DNA of 64,000 nt, from contig NZ_JACYHE010000011.1 of assembly GCF_021696945.1 (NCBI RefSeq), positions 60,142 through 124,141 on the forward strand. The letters are read 5' to 3'. This document shows, piece by piece, positions 31,978 through 39,883 of the stretch. A model generated the notes under the pieces. It saw nothing but the letters and a program-made list of their open reading frames with translations, ran no database searches and had not been told where the DNA came from. This DNA comes from Streptomyces sp. JJ36. GTDB taxonomy: Bacteria > Actinomycetota > Actinomycetes > Streptomycetales > Streptomycetaceae. Position numbers and translations under genes: made by a program. Numbering within the stretch: the stretch's first letter is position 1; each line of letters opens with the position of its first letter.

Positions 31978-33750
31978 ATGCAGGACCCTTCGGACTCGAT
32001 GGAGATCACCGAGCCTGAGGAGAACGGCCAGAGCAATACCGCCGACGCACCTGTTGCGGACGATTCGGCACCCGACTCGGACCTCGACCCGACGGCGGTA
32101 TCGACCGTCCTGGCGGAGGTCCTCCCAGGGGTTGCTGCCGTCTTCGGTGACGTCCCGGCGGAACTCAAGTCGCATCTGATCGACTTCGGGCTCGTGCCGG
32201 CCGCCGACCGCAAGCAGATCTCCACAGTGCTCGCCTCGGTGGGGAACACGGCGACCGTGGCCGGCAACCTCGGGAACGCATTCGCCGGTCTTCAGGGGCT
32301 CTACAGGATCAGCGACGCGACACAGACCCTGCTGAAATCCGGCGCAACGCTCGCCGTCAAGGACGGCGCGAACCTCGGAACGGTGATGTTCCAAGGCCGC
32401 GTCATCGCTCAGGCCCGCTTCATCCCCGCGACCAGGGTGAGCGCGGCGCAGACCGCTGCCGCGATCGGGCCGGCACTGGCCATGGTCGCCCTGCAGATGC
32501 AGCTGAGCGAGGTCACCGGCCTCGTCAGGACCAACATCGCGCTGACCAGCCAGGTACTCACGACCATCCGCCACGAGCAGTGGTCCGAACTGACGGCGCT
32601 CGTCGCCACCGTCGATTACGTGGTCGAACAGGCGCGAGAGATCGGATCGGTCCCGACGTCCCTGTGGGACACCGTCGCGGGCAGAGAAGCGTCGCTGCGC
32701 AAGCAGCTGGAGCTGTACCGGCTGAACGCCGGCAGCCACATCCGGCAGCTTCATCAGCTCGACGCACACGGCCGCCGCCAGTACCTCGAGACGAACGCCG
32801 AGGCGATCCTCTTCGACTCGCACGCCCTGCTGTCTTCCATGAAGGCATGGACCGGATACCAGGCGCTCCGCGCCGCGCGGGCGAGAGCCGCCGGCCCCGA
32901 GGACGCCGGCGAGGCCCGGCTCGTCGACACCATCGCGCGCGACACCGGCAAGGCACTCGACTCCGCCCTCGCCGAGACGACGGGCCTCGTCGACGGGCTG
33001 ACGCGGGAGCTACGTATCATCGCCGAGCTCCCCGGCCGCGACACACTGGCCCTGCCGGGGAAGCGGAGGGACGCGATGGCAGCCCGCCAGACCTCCGCCC
33101 GCCTTCTCGAGGCGATCGAGCCCCTTGCCGACGCTCTCCATCCGCCGCCACCTCCGCTCGAGCCTCCGGGCGTCGTCTGCGCACCCGAGTCGCTGGAGGC
33201 CGAGCCGTACCTTCGCATCCTGCGCTGGTTCCTCGAGGACGGAGAGACCCTACGCGTCCTCGGCTTCCCCGACCAGCTCGACGCTCTCGGCCCCCTTTCC
33301 GCGATCTTCAGCGGAGCGAGGGAGAAGTTCGCGGCGGCGAGGGACAAGGCGGCGGCGAAGACACTGGTCGCCGTCACTGATCGCCGCATCCTCACGGCCA
33401 GGACGAACACCTTCCTCGAGCAGGGCGAGATCCGTCAGGACACCCCGATCGACCGGGTGCGATACGTCCGGGCAGCGACCACCACACCGGACAGCAGCGG
33501 GCGCTTGGCGATCGACCTCATCACGCGGGACGAGAACTTCCGGTGGCTCTTCCCCGCGGACATCGGCCGCACCCAGGTGAACGCGCTCGCCGCCGTCCTC
33601 GCCGAGTCGATGACGATCCCGGACATCGAACGCGATGAGCTTCAACAGCGGCGCCACACCCCCATCGAGGCCGGCAGGACGGGCGAGAGTACCGGCACGA
33701 GCCCTACGAGACCGACTGGTTCCCAGGCCACGACCTGCGAGGCCGAGTAG
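31978..33750 (+). CDS. Unrecognised 590-aa protein with PH-like C-terminal domain
   Basis: I do not recognise the whole protein. GGAGGAGA lies 5-12 bases before ATG 31978, an excellent ribosome site. Residues 1-35 are acidic and disordered. Residues 60-180 are rich in Gly/Ala/Val (VGNTATVAGNLGNAFAGL, AAAIGPALAMVALQMQL), resembling the membrane-interacting glycine-zipper segment of some bacterial toxins and prophage proteins. A long helical region follows. Near residues 445-535, KTLVAVTDRRILTARTN and DRVRYVRAA followed by a Trp-ending strand are typical of YokE-type bacterial PH domains. Together this suggests a membrane-associated scaffold or effector. It stands alone. Confidence 0.6.
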   Translation: MQDPSDSMEITEPEENGQSNTADAPVADDSAPDSDLDPTAVSTVLAEVLPGVAAVFGDVPAELKSHLIDFGLVPAADRKQISTVLASVGNTATVAGNLGNAFAGLQGLYRISDATQTLLKSGATLAVKDGANLGTVMFQGRVIAQARFIPATRVSAAQTAAAIGPALAMVALQMQLSEVTGLVRTNIALTSQVLTTIRHEQWSELTALVATVDYVVEQAREIGSVPTSLWDTVAGREASLRKQLELYRLNAGSHIRQLHQLDAHGRRQYLETNAEAILFDSHALLSSMKAWTGYQALRAARARAAGPEDAGEARLVDTIARDTGKALDSALAETTGLVDGLTRELRIIAELPGRDTLALPGKRRDAMAARQTSARLLEAIEPLADALHPPPPPLEPPGVVCAPESLEAEPYLRILRWFLEDGETLRVLGFPDQLDALGPLSAIFSGAREKFAAARDKAAAKTLVAVTDRRILTARTNTFLEQGEIRQDTPIDRVRYVRAATTTPDSSGRLAIDLITRDENFRWLFPADIGRTQVNALAAVLAESMTIPDIERDELQQRRHTPIEAGRTGESTGTSPTRPTGSQATTCEAE

Positions 33751-33817
33751 ACCCCGAACCGGTGGACCGCCTGTGCCGCCCCAGGCCCACGCAACGGCGG
33801 ATGGGCAGCCTTGCCCC

Positions 33818-34834
33818 TCACCTCCCCACCCGGACCCTGGTCACCGGCCCGTGCGGCCCGGCGGTCAGGGCCGCCCGCAGCGCCGCAACGACCTCGCCGG
33901 GGCGGTCCCGCACCTGCTTCGGGGACACGTGCAGTACCCGGAATCCCAGTGCGGCCAGCCGGTTGTGGCGGGCCATGGTCGCCTCCCAGTCCTCCACGGC
34001 CCAGTGGTGCCGCTTCGAGTCCACCTCCAGGATCACTCCGTGCCGCGGCCAGTAGGCGTCCGGCACCGCCAGGAACGCGCCGTCCAGGGTGAGCCGGGGA
34101 TTCCACAGCGGCCGGGGCAGATCCGTGGCCAGCACCACCCCGCGCGCCAGGCCCTCCGCCGGTGACCGGGCTCCGTCCGCCACCTCTTCCAGCACACCCG
34201 CCACGTCCTCCCGTCCGGACAACTGGGCAGCCCGCAACTCCTCGGCGAGCTGATCCGGCGCCAGGCGCCCGGTCTGCACCACCTCGTGCAGCAGCCCGGG
34301 GACGGTGACGCCCTGGCCACCACGCCCGCGGACGGCGTCCGCCACCGCGCGCCGTAGTGGCGCCACCGGCAGCCGTCCGTCCAGCAGCACCGCCCGTGGC
34401 AGGCGCTTCGTCCGGTGCACCCGCACACCGCCCCGGGAACGTACGCCGCACCACTCCGGCACCAGCACGTCCACCTCCCGGACGTGTTCGGGCGCCGGCG
34501 CGCACCGCAGGCGGTACGCGGACAGTGCGGCCACCCCGGTGATCAGTGCCGCCCCGGACCGCCCGGCACCTGCCGCGCCCCTCCGGGCTCCCGCGTACAG
34601 CAGAGCAGACCGGTAGCGCTGCTGCCAGGTGAGCGGGCCGGAGTGCAGGACGACGACACCGGGTAAGGGGCGCTGCCACACCCCGGACCGGCACCGATGG
34701 CTGACGGTGCGCGGGGGCACGCCGGCGGCTGCCAGCTGGGTGCGGGTCGCCACGTCCTGCTGGCGCCGGGCGAGTGCACAGACGGTCGAGGTGGGGGAGG
34801 GAGTGGCCGTGGTGGTCTTCGGTTCGGCGGTCAT
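33818..34834 (-). CDS. AbiEi-antitoxin-like N-terminus with DUF559/Vsr-like C-terminus
   Basis: A 338-aa protein. The N-terminus (ATRTQLAAAGVPPRTVSHRC and WQRPLPGVVVL, about residues 30-70) matches the winged-helix of AbiEi-type antitoxin-domain proteins; a central ALITGVAALSAYRL is also typical. The C-terminus has VPDAYWPRHGVILEVDSKRHHW and LAALGFRVLHVSP, which fit a DUF559/Vsr nuclease-like fold (D...ExDxK). No AbiEii-like nucleotidyltransferase toxin lies next door, so this is a stand-alone member, as is common in actinomycetes. ATG 34834 is chosen over upstream in-frame codons because coding bias begins there. Confidence 0.75.
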   Translation of the reverse strand: MTAEPKTTTATPSPTSTVCALARRQQDVATRTQLAAAGVPPRTVSHRCRSGVWQRPLPGVVVLHSGPLTWQQRYRSALLYAGARRGAAGAGRSGAALITGVAALSAYRLRCAPAPEHVREVDVLVPEWCGVRSRGGVRVHRTKRLPRAVLLDGRLPVAPLRRAVADAVRGRGGQGVTVPGLLHEVVQTGRLAPDQLAEELRAAQLSGREDVAGVLEEVADGARSPAEGLARGVVLATDLPRPLWNPRLTLDGAFLAVPDAYWPRHGVILEVDSKRHHWAVEDWEATMARHNRLAALGFRVLHVSPKQVRDRPGEVVAALRAALTAGPHGPVTRVRVGR

Positions 34835-35044
34835 GGGTGTGCCCTGCCCGCTGGGTCGTGCCCACTCACGACAGGCCGCTCCGGAACGGAGAAGCTCACC
34901 CTGGAGGGGGACAGGAGGCACGTTTCCGCGTGTGGGCACGGCAACCACGCTGCCGTGCCCGCACATGGGACGGAGGGAACGGAAGCGCGGGGGAGACGAC
35001 TCACGGTGCGGGGGAGGCGTGCGACGGGGAGGCGGCGGTGTCCG

Positions 35045-36109
35045 CTACGCGGAGCCGCCTCGCTCCGGGGAGGCGAACAGCACGGCGTGGTGGGCCAGTC
35101 CGGGGAGTTTGACGACGGAGGTGAGCCGCAGGCCGCTGCGGGCGAAGAGGTCCTCGTGCTCGGCCAGGGTCCGCTCCCGTCCCGGCGTGAGCACCATCAT
35201 CTCGACATCGCTCATCGCCACCATCAGCGCGTCCTCCGCGGCCCCGATGTCCTCCGCGGTGGGCATGAGGAGCGTCGGCACCATCACGCTGCCGCGGGAC
35301 GCCTCCGCCGCGCCGGCGCAGTGGCGCAGCACCCGGACGCAGTCCTCGTCGTCCCAGTCGTGCAGGACGTTCTTCAGGACGTAGAGGTCCCCGCCCTCGG
35401 GAACGGAGGCGAAGAAGTCGCCCTCCAGCAACGTGCAGCGGTCGGTCACGCCGGCTGCGGCCAGCGTGTGCTCCGCCGCCCGCAGCGCCGTGGGGCGCTC
35501 GTGCAGGGTGCCCTCCAGGGACGGGTACGCGGTGAGGAGGGCGGCGAGGAGGGAGCCGTCGCCGCCGCCGACGTCCACGACGTGCCGGAAACCGCTGACG
35601 TCGCAGTGGTGCACGATGGCGGGGATCATCACCGAGGTGGACAGCGCCATGCCCGCCGTGAAGCGGTCGCCGAGGCGGGTGTTCTCCTCGCAGGCCAGGA
35701 AGAACGGGGTCCCGTGCACCCGGTCGAACGCCGGCTTGCCGCCGCGCACCGCGTCCTCCAGCCCGCCGAACGCCTCCCAGACGGCGGGGTCTCCGTACAG
35801 CTCGACGATGGTGCGCGACGGCCGGCCGCGGCGGAACTCCTCGCCCAGGGGCGTCAGCCGGTGGACGCCGTCGGAGACGGTCAGCAGCCCGAGCGCCACG
35901 GCGGCGCGCAGCAGCCGGGCCAGCCGGGACGCGTCCGCTCCGCAGTCGCGCGCCAGCTCCGGTGCGGTCGCGGGCCCGGAGGCGAGCCGGTCGGGTATGC
36001 CGAGCCGGGCCATCGTCCCGGTGACCTGGGCCAGGGCGAAGCCCATCACGAGCGCCATCCGGGTGTCGTCCACGGACGTCCGGCCGCCGGCCGGTGGTGG
36101 GGAGGTCAT
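35045..36109 (-). CDS. SAM-dependent O-methyltransferase (acetylserotonin/hydroxyneurosporene type), peptide-cluster gene
   Basis: A 354-aa methyltransferase of the secondary-metabolite O-methyltransferase family. The N-terminal dimerisation winged helix spans about residues 15-100 (ALAQVTGTMARLGIPDRLA, LLRAAVALGLLTVSD). SAM-binding motif I is VVDVGGGDGSLLAALL (about 185-200), and LKNVLHDWDDEDCVRVLRHC carries the typical catalytic-region HDW. Its ATG overlaps the stop of the preceding membrane-protein gene (ATGA, 36106-36109), so it is the last gene of the 38969-35045 operon. That placement suggests it modifies the peptide or a small product of the same cluster. Substrate unknown. Confidence 0.85.
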   Translation of the reverse strand: MTSPPPAGGRTSVDDTRMALVMGFALAQVTGTMARLGIPDRLASGPATAPELARDCGADASRLARLLRAAVALGLLTVSDGVHRLTPLGEEFRRGRPSRTIVELYGDPAVWEAFGGLEDAVRGGKPAFDRVHGTPFFLACEENTRLGDRFTAGMALSTSVMIPAIVHHCDVSGFRHVVDVGGGDGSLLAALLTAYPSLEGTLHERPTALRAAEHTLAAAGVTDRCTLLEGDFFASVPEGGDLYVLKNVLHDWDDEDCVRVLRHCAGAAEASRGSVMVPTLLMPTAEDIGAAEDALMVAMSDVEMMVLTPGRERTLAEHEDLFARSGLRLTSVVKLPGLAHHAVLFASPERGGSA

Positions 36110-36702
36110 ACGGCTCCTTGACGGGTCCGGGCCGGGTGGCCGCCGGGGTCGGGGTCGAGGTCGTGGAAGGCCGAGGTGAAGACGGCGCGCGGCTCCTCGG
36201 TCCGCTCCCGGCCGGCCGACGTCACCAGCATGAACTGGACCTTTCGCGCGTCGGGCGGGTGCGGGCACCGGTGGGTGACGAAGTTGAGCAGGCTCAGGTA
36301 CGGGAGGGAGAGCTGCAGGTGCTCGATCCGCCGTTCCGTGCGGACGATCCGGCTCAGTTCGGAGGCGGCGTCGAAGAGCACCTTCTCCTTGCGCCGCACC
36401 GGGTGCCAGAGCATCTGACGGAGGGTGCGCTCCTCCACGACGCCCTCCTCCGCCCACTCCGTGACGGTGCCGTCCGCGCGTTGCGCACGGAACAGCAGGT
36501 GGGTGTCGTGGACGCCCGGGTGCGGGGCGAAGAACGTGGACACCGGCACGCAGACGTTCACCGGGTCGACGGCGGTCAGCCTCCCGGGCCGCCGGTGGAA
36601 CTGCTGGGCGACGGTGAGCGAGAACCAGCCCGCCAGCAGCCCGCGCAGGGCCCAGCGTGCCGCGGTGCCGGCACCGCGGGCGGCCGTGTCAGTCGCGGAC
36701 AT
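36106..36702 (-). CDS. Small membrane protein, DUF5819/SdpA-like partner of HTTM protein
   Basis: A 198-aa protein with one N-terminal membrane segment (RWALRGLLAGWFSLTVAQQF, about residues 16-35) and an outward-facing domain. VSTFFAPHPGVHDTHLLFRA followed by DGTVTEW matches the FFAPxP...dG pattern of DUF5819-like proteins that travel with HTTM proteins, and is reminiscent of SdpA, which works with the HTTM protein SdpB in maturing the SDP toxin of Bacillus. The frame starts 14 bases inside the end of the HTTM gene and ends overlapping the methyltransferase ATG, so all three are translationally coupled. The match is by pattern only. Confidence 0.6.
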   Translation of the reverse strand: MSATDTAARGAGTAARWALRGLLAGWFSLTVAQQFHRRPGRLTAVDPVNVCVPVSTFFAPHPGVHDTHLLFRAQRADGTVTEWAEEGVVEERTLRQMLWHPVRRKEKVLFDAASELSRIVRTERRIEHLQLSLPYLSLLNFVTHRCPHPPDARKVQFMLVTSAGRERTEEPRAVFTSAFHDLDPDPGGHPARTRQGAV

Positions 36703-38605
36703 ACGCCCCCTCCTTCTCCCGTGCCCATGCCAGCGCCCCCACGACCTCGCCCGCGTGCGCGGCGGACATCACCAGCGACTCGTGCGTCGCCTCCTCCACG
36801 AGCCGGTGGCGGGAGACCGGCGACAGGCCCGCCAGGTCCCGCTGGAGCTCCAGGTGCACGGGGTCGGTGCGGGAGGTGCGGCCGGCGGTCAGCACCGCCA
36901 CCGGACGCGTCCCGGCCTCGTGCAGGCGGCCGGCGTCCGCGGCCCAGGAGCGCAGCCACCGGCTGATCTCACGCCGGGCCGCCAGCCACATCCCGGGGTC
37001 CTCCAGGCAGGCCCGGGTAGGCCCGACGAGGTGCTCGGGCAGCGTGTCGAAGGGGGTGTCGCCGCTCTGCCGGCCGCGCGCCGGCGTGAGCGCGGTACGC
37101 AGCCAGGTGGTGGTCATCCGCTGGCGGACGACCGGCGTGGTGCGGCGCTGCCGAGGGGAACGCTCCAACTGGTCCGGGTGCGAGGAGTCGACGAACACCA
37201 GCCCGTGGGTCTCGTCGGGGTGCCGGAGGGCGAAGCTGCGGATCAGCAGGCCGCCGACCGAGTGCCCGGCCAGGAGGAAGGGCGGGCGCGCGCCCACGGC
37301 GTGCAGCAGCTCGCGCAGGTCCGCCGCGCTCTGCGCGGCGTCCCGCGGCCCGCCCGCGGCAGGCGACCACCCGGTGCCGGGCCGGTCGTAGGCCACGTAG
37401 GGGACGTGTTCGGGGAGCTGTCGCAGCACCCAGCCCCACTCCGTCGACGGGCAGGCCATGCCGTTCTCGAAGACCACGGTGGGGCCCTCGCCCCGCGTCC
37501 GGTCCAGTACGTGCACCGGGCGGGAGGCGACGCGGACGAAGCGGCCCGGGGCGCTCGCGCGGACGGCTTGGCGGCGGCGGTTCCTGCGGTGCACGGCCCC
37601 CGCGCCGGCGAGGGCGAGGAGCCCGGCACCCGCGGCCGCGGCGCTCCGTGCGACCCCCGGACGGGCCGGCCGGGCGGCCGCCTGCGGGAGGGGTCGGGCG
37701 GCCGGTGGCTGCTGCGCGGCTCCGGCGACGGCCCGCGTCCAGGTGCCGAGCAGCGAGGTGCCGGAGGCGCGCCGGGCGGCGCGGGCCGCGCGCAGGGTGC
37801 GTCCGGCGTGTTCGACGGCCGGATAGGTGGCGCAGTACGACCAGAGGAAGCGGTTCAGCCCCATGAAGCGGGCATTGCCCAGATGGAACCCGGCGCCGGC
37901 CGCCATCAGGCCCCGCGCGACGGGCGCGGGCGCCACCAGCGCCAGGGGGAAGGCGAGTTCCCCGGCGATGGTTCCCCAGGCGACGGTCCTGGCCAGCCAG
38001 GGGCGGTCGCGGACCGCGTCGTGGAAGCCGGCGTCCCCGTAGGTCGAGGTGCGGAAGATGCCGGGGATGGCGCTGCCGTCCCGCCAGGCCGGCGACATGA
38101 GTTTGGAGACCCCGGCCACCAGATAGGAGAAGCAGCTCTGCAGGGCGAGGAAGGCCGCGATCTCCTCCCGGGCACGCGGGTCGTGCGCGTAGAGCTTCTC
38201 CAGGGAGGCGCAGGCGTAGTTGAGGAACGCGAAGTGGTCGGAGCCGTCGAATCCGTAGACCATTCTGGTCTGGGTGGCGTAACTGCTCGCGCACAGGAAT
38301 CCGGAAAGGACACCGCGGTGGGTGCGGCTGATTCCGGGGAGCAGCAGCGACGCCCCGGCGAGCGCACGGGCGCCGAACACGGAGAGAATCTGTGGATAGC
38401 CCAGTGCCTTTTCGGCCAGGGAGTCGTGAGCCCGCCACAGTTTCGGCCCCCGTAATCTGGTGACGTGCCGGCCGAGCAGGTGGTCGTCGGCCAGAATCCC
38501 GGGGTCCGACAATTGTTCCAGGGCGCCGATGGTCGCGCCCAGCGAGGTCAGGAACTCGACCTTACGGAAGACTGCGTCCAGTTCTTCGGACATCTCGATG
38601 GTCAC
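36689..38605 (-). CDS. HTTM (SdpB/vitamin K carboxylase-like) membrane domain fused to alpha/beta hydrolase
   Basis: A 638-aa fusion. Residues about 75-290 are a multi-pass HTTM domain: SYLVAGVSKLMSPAWRDGSA, WGTIAGELAFPLALVAPAP and GAGFHLGNARFMGLNRF are characteristic. A Pro/Ala/Arg linker with one further hydrophobic stretch (AAAAGAGLLALAGAGAV) leads to an alpha/beta hydrolase from about 345: VVFENGMACPSTEWGW (oxyanion region), GHSVGG with nucleophile Ser449, and ATHESLV with the probable catalytic His. GTG 38605 with GGAGA upstream is the start. It follows the 98-aa peptide gene after a hairpin and overlaps the next gene by 14 bases. HTTM proteins occur in Sdp toxin maturation; a covalent hydrolase fusion would add a peptidase- or thioesterase-like step. 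Which reaction is catalysed is unknown. Confidence 0.8.
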   Translation of the reverse strand: MTIEMSEELDAVFRKVEFLTSLGATIGALEQLSDPGILADDHLLGRHVTRLRGPKLWRAHDSLAEKALGYPQILSVFGARALAGASLLLPGISRTHRGVLSGFLCASSYATQTRMVYGFDGSDHFAFLNYACASLEKLYAHDPRAREEIAAFLALQSCFSYLVAGVSKLMSPAWRDGSAIPGIFRTSTYGDAGFHDAVRDRPWLARTVAWGTIAGELAFPLALVAPAPVARGLMAAGAGFHLGNARFMGLNRFLWSYCATYPAVEHAGRTLRAARAARRASGTSLLGTWTRAVAGAAQQPPAARPLPQAAARPARPGVARSAAAAGAGLLALAGAGAVHRRNRRRQAVRASAPGRFVRVASRPVHVLDRTRGEGPTVVFENGMACPSTEWGWVLRQLPEHVPYVAYDRPGTGWSPAAGGPRDAAQSAADLRELLHAVGARPPFLLAGHSVGGLLIRSFALRHPDETHGLVFVDSSHPDQLERSPRQRRTTPVVRQRMTTTWLRTALTPARGRQSGDTPFDTLPEHLVGPTRACLEDPGMWLAARREISRWLRSWAADAGRLHEAGTRPVAVLTAGRTSRTDPVHLELQRDLAGLSPVSRHRLVEEATHESLVMSAAHAGEVVGALAWAREKEGAYVRD

Positions 38606-38630
38606 CTGTCTCCGGGACGTCTCGGGAAGG

Positions 38631-38665
38631 GGGTCCGGCGCCCGGGATCCCCGGGCGCCGGACCC
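38631..38665. terminator. Perfect 16-bp intercistronic hairpin (attenuator) after the peptide gene
   Basis: GGGTCCGGCGCCCGGG (38631-38646) pairs perfectly with CCCGGGCGCCGGACCC (38650-38665) around a 3-base loop, inside the 67-base gap between the peptide stop and the HTTM start. Hairpins in this position let a precursor peptide be made in excess over downstream enzymes by partial termination or by 3'-end protection. Confidence 0.75.
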
Positions 38666-38672
38666 GCAGGAA

Positions 38673-38969
38673 TCAGACCGCCGGGTGGTCGGCGAGCAGT
38701 TCCTTCACCGGACGTCCGGCCTCGAGGGCACCGGAGACCTCGTTGTTGCCGGGGGGCGGGGTGGCGCCCACGATGTGGCCCGTGACGCCGCCCACGGCAC
38801 GGGCGGTCCCCACGGCCACGCCGGCGGCACCGGCGACCGCGAACGTCGCGAAGATGGGGGTGGTCAGCACGGGCACGGCCTCATCGGCCTCGGGGATGCG
38901 GTGCGCGCACCATTCCCCCACGTTCTCCTGAGCCCAGCGTGCAGCGCAGGATTCCCTGGTGACGGACAT
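38673..38969 (-). CDS. 98-aa candidate precursor peptide of a Sdp-like cluster
   Basis: A 98-residue protein starting MSVTRESCAARW at ATG 38969, with an excellent AGGAAGGAA ribosome site. It has two cysteines (8 and 21) in a charged N-terminal part. From Val34 to about Thr70 runs a hydrophobic Gly/Ala/Val-rich segment (FATFAVAGAAGVAVGTA, VGGVTGHIVGAT), and the tail is hydrophilic (about 71-98, ending LLADHPAV). There is no Sec signal. The Cys pair followed by a hydrophobic helix recalls mature SDP toxin, and the gene is first in an operon with HTTM, DUF5819-like and methyltransferase genes, separated from them by a strong hairpin. I infer a modified or processed antimicrobial/signalling peptide. 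It could also be a small membrane accessory protein. Confidence 0.65.
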   Translation of the reverse strand: MSVTRESCAARWAQENVGEWCAHRIPEADEAVPVLTTPIFATFAVAGAAGVAVGTARAVGGVTGHIVGATPPPGNNEVSGALEAGRPVKELLADHPAV

Positions 38970-39515
38970 GTTCCTTCCTTTCTGGAAGCGCCGGTCGCAG
39001 CCGCGCAGAACGCCGGGGACATGGTTCGCCGTCGGTGGTGCACCCGGTCGGCCCCGGTCCTTGGGGGAAACGGGCACAGACGGCGCCCCCGGAGACGGCC
39101 GCAGTGGTGCTGGTGCCTCACCTCGTACCGCGGGGAAATCGCCTTGGTCAGGGGCTTTCCGTGAACGTGGTACGCCTCGTGCGTGCTGCGCGTGCTCGGC
39201 TTTCCGCTGGTGGGCTTTGCACCATGCATGATGCTCCACGCCCACACCGAGGGCAATTCGCTTCGGGTGGAACGCGGCGCCCGTTTTCGGTCCGGTTCGC
39301 CTCCGGGAAAGGCGCCCGGGCGGGGAGGAAGCGGGTGATTCGGGCGTCCGGCATTTCTGCTTCGGCTGATGGGCCGTGAGTTCCCGGCCCGTTCACGGGA
39401 GTTCGGCGCCGGGCCCCGGGGGCGCTGCTCGTCCCTCCGCTGCCGGGCCGGTGCGGCGGCCGGCCGGTCGCGGCCCCGCGGTGGGATGTCCCCATGCCGG
39501 CAGCGGGGCCGGGGC
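38970..39515. other. Promoter region of the peptide operon and gap to XRE gene
   Basis: About 545 bases with no supported gene. GGCTTTCCG occurs twice in direct orientation (39153-39161 and 39198-39206) with a third weaker copy GGCTTTGC at 39213, all 190-250 bases upstream of the peptide start. They could be activator sites, but no clear -10/-35 pair is visible. Confidence 0.4.
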
Positions 39516-39818
39516 TTACGAGGCCAACCGGTCCCGTGCGGGGTGACCGGACTCGGCCGGCCCCACGCCACGTTCGGGCCGGCTGATCTCGGCCCACACC
39601 GCATCGAGGGAGAGCCCGAGGACCTCGGTGACCGCCGCGATCGTCGGAAAGGCGGGGGTGGCCACGCGGCCCGACTCGATCTTCCGGAGGGTCTCCGGTG
39701 AGACACCTGCCTCGAGTGCGACCTCGAGCATCGATCTCTCCCCCCTGGCCCGGCGCAGGAGGGCGCCGAGGCGCCGTCCGCGTTCGACCTCTGCGGGGGT
39801 GAGCGGCAACCTGACCAT
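39516..39818 (-). CDS. XRE-family helix-turn-helix regulator
   Basis: A 100-aa DNA-binding protein. LGALLRRARGERSMLEVALEAGVSPETLRKIESG (about residues 18-51) is a standard Cro/C1 HTH, followed by FPTIAAVTEVLGLSLDAVW. It is transcribed away from a methionine aminopeptidase gene across a 65-base gap that contains two ACCGGTAT sites, its probable operators. A pairing of this HTH type with a second map gene is common in Streptomyces. Likely an autorepressor also controlling the aminopeptidase gene. Confidence 0.85.
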   Translation of the reverse strand: MVRLPLTPAEVERGRRLGALLRRARGERSMLEVALEAGVSPETLRKIESGRVATPAFPTIAAVTEVLGLSLDAVWAEISRPERGVGPAESGHPARDRLAS

Positions 39819-39831
39819 GGCCCGATTCTAG

Positions 39832-39854
39832 TACCGGTATAGTTGGACCGGTAT
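39832..39854. promoter_or_regulatory. Twin-palindrome operator in the XRE/map divergent promoter
   Basis: ACCGGTAT occurs at 39833-39840 and 39847-39854, 14 bases apart; each is centred on the palindrome ACCGGT, and the first extends to TACCGGTA. TAGAAT on the minus strand (39825-39830) and TATAGT or TATTGT on the plus strand could be -10 elements overlapping the sites. A dimeric HTH protein bound here would block both promoters. Confidence 0.6.
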
Positions 39855-39883
39855 TGTTATTGGAAGGGCATGAAGGGCGCCGC

